Source: CAZMHL01 sp045605445 (lineage in GTDB: Bacteria; Bacillota; Clostridia; RGIG6154). Taken from it: a DNA stretch of 15,770 nucleotides. The stretch covers positions 1 to 15,770 of the forward strand of contig JAZUPZ010000034.1 of the NCBI GenBank assembly GCA_045605445.1. Direction: 5' to 3'. Shown piece by piece: positions 7,110-14,200 of the stretch. Position numbers and translations under genes: made by a program. The stretch's first letter is position 1. Every line of letters begins with the position of its first letter. Under the pieces are notes generated by a model that saw only the letters and a program-made list of their open reading frames with translations, had not been told where the DNA came from and ran no database searches.

Positions 7110-7138
7110 TTGACATTTACTATATTTTATTGTATTAT
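7110..7138 (+). promoter_or_regulatory. Predicted strong sigma-A promoter of the second AraC operon
   Basis: A perfect TTGACA (7110-7115), a 17-base spacer and TATTAT (7133-7138) precede the AraC gene at 7202. The leader would be about 57 bases. Confidence 0.75.
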
Positions 7139-7139
7139 A
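7134..7139 (-). promoter_or_regulatory. Candidate -10 of the HAD-GH3 operon
   Basis: A perfect TATAAT occurs on the minus strand (7139-7134), opposite the AraC gene's own -10. The -35 is poor (TTTAAT at a 16-base spacing), as expected for a promoter that needs an activator such as the adjacent AraC protein. Confidence 0.45.
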
Positions 7140-7201
7140 AATCAAAAGTAAACGGATTAAAGTTGCAAAAAGGTGTAAAAAATTGCCATATGAGGTAACT
7201 T

Positions 7202-8095
7202 ATGTTTTATAATATAAAAAATGAAAAAATATACTATATTTCTACAGCCTCCGATGAAGCCCATCTCAATGTGATTCTTGCGGGAATTACTCTTCCCAAT
7301 CCCAACTATATTATTGCTCATAACATTTCCTCGGCAAATGAATTTGACAGATATCAGTTTGAGTATGTCACAAATGGAGTTGGCTATATAATTATTGACG
7401 GCAAAACTACAAAAATCCAAAAAGGAGATTTTTTCTTCATAAACAAATATTCTCCAAGAATTTTTTATTCAGATGAAAAAGATCCTCTTGAAAAAATGTT
7501 TATAACCGTAAACGGAAGTCTTGTTGAAGGTCTTGTTCAGGCATTTGATATGAGTTCCCCTCTTGTTGTTTCCCAAACAGACGTTTCTGAAAATTTTGAA
7601 AATATTCTGAATGTTCTTGAAAATTGTAAAGACAACCGGATTGAAGCATACGAAGCAGTCGGTGTTGAGCTTCTTAAGATTCTTCAGAAGGTTAATCGCG
7701 GGAAAAACCACGCCAAAGAAAAAGGCGGCGGTTGTAGAGCAGAAAACATTATGAACTACATTGACCAGAATATTTACAGAAAATTTTCCCTTGACGAGCT
7801 TTCTGACTACTTTTATCTGAGTAAAACCCAGATAATACGTCTGTTCAAGGAAAAATACCGTGTTTCACCAATGCAGTATGCAATTACAAAAAGAATAGCC
7901 CTTTCAATGTATTATTTAAGCAAAACGAAAATTTCAATTTCCGCTCTTGCCGAAATGCTTACCTTTTCAGACAGCAAGCATTTTTCAAAAACATTTAAAA
8001 AGATTGTTGACCAAACACCCAGCGAATACCGCAAGAGTACTTTTGAAATTCAGAAAAAAACAATTGAAAATCTGTTAAAAAGTATAAACAAGTAG
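7202..8095 (+). CDS. AraC-family transcriptional regulator, divergent from the HAD-GH3 operon
   Basis: A 297-residue AraC/XylS protein. The start is ATG 7202, six bases after GAGG. Residues about 35-105 resemble the cupin ligand-binding fold (FEYVTNGVGYIIIDGKTTKIQKGD followed by FFFINKYSP). Residues about 180-280 hold the double helix-turn-helix DNA-binding domain: FSLDELSDYFYLSKTQIIRLFKEKYRVSP, then ISISALAEMLTFSDSKHFSKTFKK ending TPSEYRK. It diverges from the HAD-GH3 operon across 111 bases with overlapping promoter elements, so it most likely controls those genes in response to a sugar or amino sugar (inference). Two small genes follow at 7 and 0 bases, so it probably heads a three-gene transcript. 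The effector is not known. Confidence 0.92.
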   Translation: MFYNIKNEKIYYISTASDEAHLNVILAGITLPNPNYIIAHNISSANEFDRYQFEYVTNGVGYIIIDGKTTKIQKGDFFFINKYSPRIFYSDEKDPLEKMFITVNGSLVEGLVQAFDMSSPLVVSQTDVSENFENILNVLENCKDNRIEAYEAVGVELLKILQKVNRGKNHAKEKGGGCRAENIMNYIDQNIYRKFSLDELSDYFYLSKTQIIRLFKEKYRVSPMQYAITKRIALSMYYLSKTKISISALAEMLTFSDSKHFSKTFKKIVDQTPSEYRKSTFEIQKKTIENLLKSINK

Positions 8096-8102
8096 GTGCC
8101 AT

Positions 8103-8321
8103 ATGATTAAACCGGGAAAATACAAGCATTTTAAAGGAAATGAATACGAAGTTACAGGAATTGCCAGACACAGCGAAACCTTAGAGGAAATGGTTATTTA
8201 CAAAGCCCTCTACGGCGATGGCGGTTATTGGGTAAGGCCTGCTTCTATGTGGAACGAAACAGTTATATACAACGGAAAAGAGGTTAAAAGATTTGAATAT
8301 ACAGAAGGGAAAGAAAGTTGA
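8103..8321 (+). CDS. DUF1653 family small protein
   Basis: A 72-residue soluble protein matching the DUF1653 pattern: GKYKHFKGNEYEV near the start, then HSETLEEMVIYKALYGDGG, WVRPASMW and a closing KRFEY. The family is widespread, often annotated as hypothetical, and its biochemical role is not established. AGGTG overlapping the AraC stop provides the ribosome-binding site, so the gene is co-transcribed with the regulator. No link to the glycosidase operon is evident beyond position. Confidence 0.9.
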   Translation: MIKPGKYKHFKGNEYEVTGIARHSETLEEMVIYKALYGDGGYWVRPASMWNETVIYNGKEVKRFEYTEGKES

Positions 8322-8545
8322 TGAAAAAGCTTATAAAAATTGACAATATGAACTGCAGGCACTGTCAGGCAAAGATTGAGGAAGCTTTGCAGATACTGAA
8401 CCCTTCAAAAATAAAAACAAATCTTTCGAGAAAAACTGTAAAGCTTTATCTCGGCGAAGATGTCTCGGATGAAAGAATCAGAGACATTATAGAAAAAGAA
8501 GATTTCACCGTTTCAAAAATTAAACCGGTAAGAGGATTATTTTAG
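8321..8545 (+). CDS. Small HMA-domain metal-binding protein, CopZ-like
   Basis: A 74-residue protein consisting of one heavy-metal-associated domain. The start is ATG 8321, which shares its A with the preceding TGA stop; a TTG one codon earlier is possible but unnecessary. The metal site is MNCRHC (residues 10-15), the CxxC form used by copper chaperones and by the N-terminal domains of copper-transporting P-type ATPases. The predicted fold is the ferredoxin-like beta-alpha-beta-beta-alpha-beta. A cytoplasmic Cu(I) carrier is the usual role of such stand-alone domains. No metal ATPase or CsoR-type repressor is in the window, so the partner is unknown. It is the last gene of the AraC-DUF1653-HMA transcript, directly before a strong terminator. 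Confidence 0.88.
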   Translation: MKKLIKIDNMNCRHCQAKIEEALQILNPSKIKTNLSRKTVKLYLGEDVSDERIRDIIEKEDFTVSKIKPVRGLF

Positions 8546-8550
8546 AAACA

Positions 8551-8580
8551 AAAAAGAGGTCGTATGACCTCTTTTTTTGT
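8551..8580. terminator. Bidirectional intrinsic terminator between the HMA gene and spo0A
   Basis: AAAAAGAGGTC and GACCTCTTTTT form an 11-base stem with loop GTAT, followed by T7 on the plus strand and preceded by an A-run that reads as a T-run on the minus strand. It serves both convergent transcripts and overlaps the 3' end of spo0A. Confidence 0.93.
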
Positions 8581-9347
8581 TACCCCGCCTTAAGCTGTAA
8601 TCTGAGCTTATCGGCAATCATGGCGATAAATTCCGAGTTGGTCGGTTTTCCTTTGCCGCTTGCGATGGTATAGCCGAAAAAGCTGTTAAGAACATCGGGA
8701 TCGCCCCTGTCCCAGGCAACCTCAATTGCATGCCTTATAGCTCTTTCGACTCTTGATGGCGTTGTGTTGTAACGTTTTGCAACAGTCGGATAAAGCTGTT
8801 TTGTTATGGAGTTTATAAGATCCATATTATTAACCGTCATAATTATTGCCTCTCGGAGATATTGATAACCCTTGATGTGAGCAGGTACTCCGACCTCGTG
8901 AATTACACCTGTTACTTTCGCTTCAAGGTCTACCTCAATTTTCTCTCTTATGTCGGTAATTTTGGCATTCTGGGCTAAAATATTGTTATCAACCATTTGT
9001 CGCACGCGATCGATAACAATATCGTTATCAACCGGTTTTACCATATAATATTCCGCACCGGAATTGATTGCGTTTGCAATTATCTCCTCCTTCCTTATGG
9101 AAGAAAGCATAATAAACTTCGGCCTTTTTTCATAAGTTCTCTGCATAAGACCGATTCCGTCAAGTCCGGGTAATATCATATCCAGAATTACCACGTCGGG
9201 ATTAACCTCCCTGATAAGTTTTTCAGCTTTAACTCCGTCCTCTTCAATTCCAACAACTTCAATATCGTCGTAGGTTGAAACAGAGTTTTTCAGCTGCGAT
9301 GCATACTCGCCGTTACAATCAGCAATTACCACCTTAATTTTTTCCAT
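8580..9347 (-). CDS. spo0A: Sporulation master response regulator Spo0A
   Basis: A full-length Spo0A of 255 residues. The receiver domain (1-120) has Asp10, the phospho-acceptor Asp56 in VVILDMILPG, the switch serines in MLSSI (82-83) and Lys104. The C-terminal effector domain (about 145-255) is very close to characterised Spo0A, with the recognition region TPSRVERAIRHAIEVAW (196-212) and the terminal segment KPTNSEFIAMIADKLRL. When phosphorylated, such proteins dimerise on 0A boxes and switch on sporulation genes. The second acidic-pocket residue, normally Asp11, is Cys here (ADCN), while Asp10 and Asp56 are intact. The gene stands alone: spoIVB, its usual upstream neighbour in Bacillus and many Clostridia, is absent, and a terminator separates it from the next gene. 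Two 0A boxes upstream suggest autoregulation. Confidence 0.98.
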   Translation of the reverse strand: MEKIKVVIADCNGEYASQLKNSVSTYDDIEVVGIEEDGVKAEKLIREVNPDVVILDMILPGLDGIGLMQRTYEKRPKFIMLSSIRKEEIIANAINSGAEYYMVKPVDNDIVIDRVRQMVDNNILAQNAKITDIREKIEVDLEAKVTGVIHEVGVPAHIKGYQYLREAIIMTVNNMDLINSITKQLYPTVAKRYNTTPSRVERAIRHAIEVAWDRGDPDVLNSFFGYTIASGKGKPTNSEFIAMIADKLRLQLKAG

Positions 9348-9387
9348 CGTACCCCGTCCTTTCTTTGTATTTTATTGGGATGATGTG

Positions 9388-9416
9388 ATTATACCAAATT
9401 TTTCCAAAAATATCAA
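9388..9416 (-). promoter_or_regulatory. spo0A: Predicted sigma-A promoter of spo0A
   Basis: On the minus strand, TTGATA (9416-9411) and a perfect TATAAT (9393-9388) are 17 bases apart. The start point would be near 9381, with a leader of about 35 bases. The spacer is exactly one arm of the large palindrome described separately. Confidence 0.8.
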
Positions 9417-9439
9417 GTGTTTTTTGGAAAATTTTGGTA
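9392..9439. repeat. Large near-perfect palindrome spanning the spo0A -35 and spacer
   Basis: Arms 9392-9410 and 9421-9439 are complementary at 18 of 19 positions (mismatch at 9399/9432). Ten unpaired bases (9411-9420) contain the -35 hexamer. There is no T-tail and the element lies upstream of the transcription start, so it is not a terminator. It could be the operator of a dimeric repressor, or a site that extrudes when supercoiled. Confidence 0.75.
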
Positions 9440-9449
9440 ATTTTTTTCT

Positions 9450-9458
9450 TTCGACAAA
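9450..9458 (-). promoter_or_regulatory. 0A box (Spo0A binding site), perfect match
   Basis: The minus strand reads TTTGTCGAA, identical to the Spo0A consensus TTTGTCRAA. Its centre is about 73 bases upstream of the predicted spo0A start, suitable for activation of its own promoter. Confidence 0.75.
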
Positions 9459-9469
9459 GCCCTTTGTTT

Positions 9470-9478
9470 TTCGACAGC
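9470..9478 (-). promoter_or_regulatory. Second 0A box, same orientation
   Basis: The minus strand reads GCTGTCGAA, matching the core TGTCGAA and differing from the consensus only in the first two bases. It is 20 bases (about two helical turns) from the perfect box, so two Spo0A dimers could bind on the same face. Confidence 0.6.
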
Positions 9479-9551
9479 GTATTTCCCACAAAAGCGTTTT
9501 TAAATTCCAAATAAATTATTTCACTCATTTTATTAAAAGAAACAGGAATAA

Positions 9552-9590
9552 ATAAAAAAACAAGTGATTAAATCACTTGTTTTTTTTATT
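9552..9590. terminator. Intrinsic terminator of the secreted propeller gene
   Basis: CAAGTGA (9561-9567) and TCACTTG (9573-9579) are extended by an A7/T7 pairing. On the minus strand a T-run and ATTTATT follow, ending the gene that stops at 9595. The hairpin insulates spo0A from that gene. Confidence 0.9.
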
Positions 9591-9594
9591 TATA

Positions 9595-11061
9595 TTATTC
9601 TATTGTTAATAGCTTGCTTAAGTCTGTTTTCCATGCACAGTCAGAAATCAGTTTGTTGTTTCTAAACTTTTGTACACAGCTTTCATAAATTGTATAAATA
9701 TATCCGTCAGCTACAGAAAGCTCTTCTATGTATGCAGGAACATTTACAGTTTTTTCAACTTTCAAATTTAATACAGGAACTTCTTTGTTTTCTCCCAGCT
9801 TTATTGTTCCGTTACTTTCCGCTTTGCTGATATCATAAACACGAAGAATACTTGCTTTTGTACCGTTTGAAACCGCAGTAATGAGATAATTTCCTGTTAA
9901 AGTCATTCCCTGAATACACTGGTCATTTTCCAGAGTATATACAAATTCAGGAACATAATCATACTTTTCATTTTCTACTTTAAACTCTGCCGCAAAGCCG
10001 CTTTGCTGAGTAGCATCAAGCTTATATGCTCTTATGGTCATAGGGTAATCTTCATGTGATTTATTAGCATACTTCTTTTTGGATGGCTGATAATAATTTC
10101 CTGTCCACAGATATCCTCCACTCTCTTCACAAAAGGAGTTGTATGCATCATAGCCTAAATTTATTTTAATTTTTTCTTCAATTTTAAGATAACCGCCGGA
10201 TGGAGTAGAGTCAAGATTTAAAAGGGAAATTCTCTCAATTATTGTGCCATTTGAAAAATAAATGTTTTTACTGTCAACCGCTATGCCACCCATATGTCCG
10301 GTATACATTTTATCATTTGTATTTAAGATACGATAGTGTGCACTCAACTTTCCGGTTGCTCCATCAATAACAGCGATATATGAATAACTGATGTCATTAT
10401 ATCCGCTTATCAAAAACTGATTTTTATCTTTTCTGTATGCAATACCCTGAGGAACAAATCCCTCCTGCAGCCCCGGAAGAACAAATGAAGTTTCGGACAT
10501 GGAATTAAATTCACTGAGTTCATCGTATTTCATATCTGTTTTAACAAATTTATTCTGGGTAATATCTGCTTTATCAGGGTACTTTTCATTTGAAAAGAAA
10601 TAAATAGCCCTGTTTATATCATCCCATCTCATTGTACAGTCAAGAGCGTAACAAATTCCATACTGAGATACAAAAACTCTGTCATTTTTCATCGGAAAAT
10701 TAACAACGCATCCGCCGGCTTTACCATTAACATAACAAGCTCCGCCTAGCTTAAATGTTGTAACTCTGTCGTCCTTCTGAACGGTTACGGTTTCGGTATC
10801 ATTATCCCATAACACCTCATAGCCCACAGCTTCGCTTATGGCACGGATCGGAATAAATACAACTCTGTCATCGTTTGCCTTATAGGTAGTTCCGTCAGGC
10901 ATCGGAGTTTCTATATTGGTAAAGGGCTGTTCATCAGGGAAAACAATCTCCTGACCGTCAAAATACACCTTAAGGCTTGTCTGTCTGATCGGTTCTTCTG
11001 CAAAAACAAAAGTTGGCACAAGCATCAGGCATACCAATATTAATGACATTATTTTTTTCAT
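9595..11061 (-). CDS. Secreted protein: copper-amine-oxidase-N-type domain plus probable beta-propeller
   Basis: A 488-residue protein with a clear Sec signal peptide: MKK, a hydrophobic core LILVCLMLVPTFVF, and predicted cleavage after VFA (residue 21). Residues about 28-157 resemble the copper amine oxidase N-terminal (stalk-like) domain common on clostridial exported proteins: KVYFDGQEIVF, RVVFIPIRAISEAVGYEVLW and RAIYFF. Despite the name, this domain does not show copper binding. The remainder, about 190-485, has repeated short beta blades (VPQGIAYRKDKNQFLISGY, GHMGGIAVDSKNIYFSNG, IQGMTLTGNYLITAVSNG, IEELSVADGYIYTIYESC), which suggests a beta-propeller like SMP-30/YncE-type proteins. No catalytic residues are recognisable. 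No LPxTG, lipobox or transmembrane anchor is seen. The start has GAGG nine bases upstream (11073-11070). It lies downstream of, and on the same strand as, the large surface protein, but a terminator separates them. Confidence 0.8.
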   Translation of the reverse strand: MKKIMSLILVCLMLVPTFVFAEEPIRQTSLKVYFDGQEIVFPDEQPFTNIETPMPDGTTYKANDDRVVFIPIRAISEAVGYEVLWDNDTETVTVQKDDRVTTFKLGGACYVNGKAGGCVVNFPMKNDRVFVSQYGICYALDCTMRWDDINRAIYFFSNEKYPDKADITQNKFVKTDMKYDELSEFNSMSETSFVLPGLQEGFVPQGIAYRKDKNQFLISGYNDISYSYIAVIDGATGKLSAHYRILNTNDKMYTGHMGGIAVDSKNIYFSNGTIIERISLLNLDSTPSGGYLKIEEKIKINLGYDAYNSFCEESGGYLWTGNYYQPSKKKYANKSHEDYPMTIRAYKLDATQQSGFAAEFKVENEKYDYVPEFVYTLENDQCIQGMTLTGNYLITAVSNGTKASILRVYDISKAESNGTIKLGENKEVPVLNLKVEKTVNVPAYIEELSVADGYIYTIYESCVQKFRNNKLISDCAWKTDLSKLLTIE

Positions 11062-11210
11062 AAGGATTACCTCTTTTTAGAAAGTATACATTACGCTCGA
11101 ATTTTAACATAAATCACAAGGCGGCACAATACAATTTTTCATCAACAATCACTGAAAAAATCTGTTACAATCAGAATTATAAAAAGAAAAAGTTTACGAT
11201 TTATAAACAA
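11062..11210. other. Spacer upstream of the secreted propeller gene
   Basis: This AT-rich region should carry the promoter of the gene starting at 11061. A minus-strand TATACT near 11086 is a possible -10, but there is no convincing -35. No other structure was found in it. Confidence 0.35.
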
Positions 11211-11237
11211 CCCCCGAAACAAGTTTTGTTTCGGGGG
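11211..11237 (-). terminator. Intrinsic terminator of the large surface-protein gene
   Basis: CCCCCGAAACAA and TTGTTTCGGGGG form a perfect 12-base GC-rich stem with a three-base loop, 21 bases after the stop codon at 11258. The minus-strand tail is only moderately T-rich (TTGTTTATAAAT). Confidence 0.85.
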
Positions 11238-11257
11238 TCTGCGTTCGGTTATATCAA

Positions 11258-14200
11258 TTATTCAGTTACATCATCTGATGTTGTAATTGTTATATAAGAT
11301 GATGTTGCAAAGTTTGATACACGCCATGAGTCTGTTGTTGAGCTTGATGCTGTTGCTGAGTTTGCAACCTTGATGTATGCATAATCAGCGCCTGATGCAA
11401 CTTTTTCTGCAATGTAATCAGTAATGTCAATTTCAGCTCTGTATGTACCTGCTGCACTTGATGATGAGAAGGTTTTTGTTACAATTGCAGTTGAAGCAGG
11501 AAGGTCGGTTGTGTTAATTGTTGAACCTGATTCTGCGGTTGCAAAAAGTGCATTATAATCAGCTTCGGTGATATCGTAAACCGATGCTTTTACCTGAGTG
11601 TTAAATTTAAGATGGTAAACACTCAAAGTTGCATTTGATACATTTTTAAGGCCTCTTAAGTCGATTTTTGCATAATATGCAGAAGTCCATTTATCACCTG
11701 TGCTTGGTCCTCTGAACAAATATTTTGCTCCTGTAGGATTCTTGGTAAGTGTACCGATTGTAGTATCTGTTACTGCTTTGTTTGCATATGGATTTGCAAA
11801 ATACCAGGATTCGTTCCAGGTAAGAGTTCCTTCTCCGCCGGTGTATACCCATACTGCGGTAAGAGTAACATCTTCATTAAGAGTGATTGAATCACCGGGG
11901 TTATAAGTTGTTGTACCGTCTGTCCAGCCGTTAAAGGTGTATGAACCTATTGTTGCTGTGAGACTTTCAGGTGTTTCAACAGTAACTGTTGTACCAAGTA
12001 CATAAGACTGAGAGGTTACAGTTCCGTTATTATCATAAGTAAGTACTGCAGGTTCAATGAATTTTGCTGTAAAGCTTACAGAACCTGTAACTGTGTAAGC
12101 ATCACCTGCATTATAGGTTGTTGTACCGTCGGTCCAGCCGATAAACTGTTTTCCTTCAGGAACGTTTTCATAATCAGGAAGAGTTATTTCACCTGCATCC
12201 ATCATAATATTGTCTGCTCCGCCGTCAAAGCTTACTATATAAGCGCCTGAACCGTTTGTTGAAACTGTAAGGCTGAGTGAATCTGCATCAAGAGTTACAG
12301 CGTTAATATAACGTTTATCATTTCCGTACCAGCCGTAAAGTCTGAGGTAAAAATCAGAGCCTACTGCACTGTTATATACATCTGTAATATCAATGCTCTG
12401 AAGGGTATCGCCTGATGTTGCGCTTATGTTAAATGTTGCAGCAAGAGTTCCTGTTTCCACTTCTTCGCCTACTACTGGAGCGTTGCTTACGCTGTAAGCA
12501 TAAATCTTACCCGTTCCGATACCTGAGCCCTTAAGATTAAGTAATACTTTATCTGCCTCAACTTCGTTTTTAAGGTTTAATTTTGCATAAACATAAGGTC
12601 TGTCAAGGTAGCCCTGGCTTGAACTGTAAGTATTTCTTGCGTTGATATTTACTGAGCCGGTAATTCCGGTGGTGATTGATTTAATTGTATTATCTGTTGT
12701 TGCTGTTTCTTCGTCGTAGTGACCCTGCTTAACAAGGCTCTTATCGTCGAATTCAACATCAAATACACTGCCGTTAGCTTCGCTTGACCAGGTTGCTGTA
12801 AGAGTCATATCTTTTTCAATTGTGATAGTTTCTCCTGCCTTGTAGGTCTTTTCACCGTCTGTCCAGCCTTCAAAGGTATATTCAACTGTTTTAGCTGACT
12901 TTGTAGGTGTTGGAAGGGTTACTCTTGTAAGCTCTTCATATTCTGTTTCAGAAGGATCGTCACAGTTTTCAAGAGTAAGAGTTACGCCTGTAGGAACATA
13001 GTTTCCAAGATAAATATCTACAAGTCTCTGCAAGCCTCTCATATCATCCGGTGAATGGAAGATTTCAAGGAAGTTTGTATCTGTATCATTTTTATAATAG
13101 GTTGATCTGTAATTTTCAAGGTTAAATTCCGGATCACGGGTTTTGTCAAAACAGAATTCATAAGGCTGACCTTCTGCTCTTTCGCCTGTTACAGCACAGT
13201 AAGAAATAAGAGCTGTGAGGTAACCTGAAAGTGCGTTTTCGTGGTAGCCGTCACCTGTGCAGACAAATGTATTTATATCATAATCATATAATGCACCGGG
13301 AACCTTTCTTGTTCCGTCAACAATATCTTTTACGATAACACCCCAGTCTGCTACGATAACACCTTTTTCTTTAAGTGTTTCAAAATAATTATAAATTCCG
13401 GGGAAGCTTTCGTTTCTGTTGGTTACACCGCGAACCGCGTGGTTACCGAGAACAATGAATTTAACATTCGGATTATACTGTCTGAAGTAATTCATTACAT
13501 AGTCAAAGTTTGCCTCAATGTTCTTTTCTTCGCCGCTTGCTGCATGAGGTGATACGAATACGTAGTCAAAATACTTATCCTTGATAAGGTCTTCGTGACT
13601 GTATCCGTTACACTGAATTCCGTTGTTACAAGGTCCGTCAAAGGTGTGATAAATTGTATGAGCACTGAAGCACCAGTTTCTTACTGTAACATCTGCACCG
13701 TTTTCTTTACAGAGCTGATGGAAATATCCAATATCATCTTTTCTGTCGTTCCAGTAGAAGTCATATCTGCCTTTTCTGATTACGCAGTTACCCCAGTAAA
13801 CATAAGAGTTACCAATGAACATTACCTTTTTACCGTCAAATGCTTTCTGGGCAATTGTCTGGTTTTCAGGGTCAACTTCAAAGATTGGCGTAAATGTTAC
13901 GTTTGATATAACTGTGTATTCTGCGCCTTCAGCATATGTGTTTGTACCGTCTGTCCAGCCTGCAAATTTTCTGCCGGAAACAGTTTTTGTGCAACCCGGA
14001 AGAGTTACTTTTTCATTTGCATTTGCAATAATGCTTTCTGCGCCTTCTTCAAACTCAACGGCATAATCTCCGTTTTCAACAGGTGTAACTGTAATATCAA
14101 GATTTGTTACATCAAGTTTTACAGTATTTGCCGCTCTCAGGTCGTTTGCATATGAACCATAAAGTTTAAAATAAAGCTTTGAGCCGATTGCATCGTTATA

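Noticed and set aside
9334..9528. 64-codon minus-strand frame upstream of spo0A
   Set aside because: It covers the spo0A promoter, palindrome and 0A boxes, lacks a Shine-Dalgarno, and its translation resembles no known protein.
13595..14066. Plus-strand frames opposite the surface-protein gene
   Set aside because: Shadows of the repetitive minus-strand gene without ribosome-binding sites.
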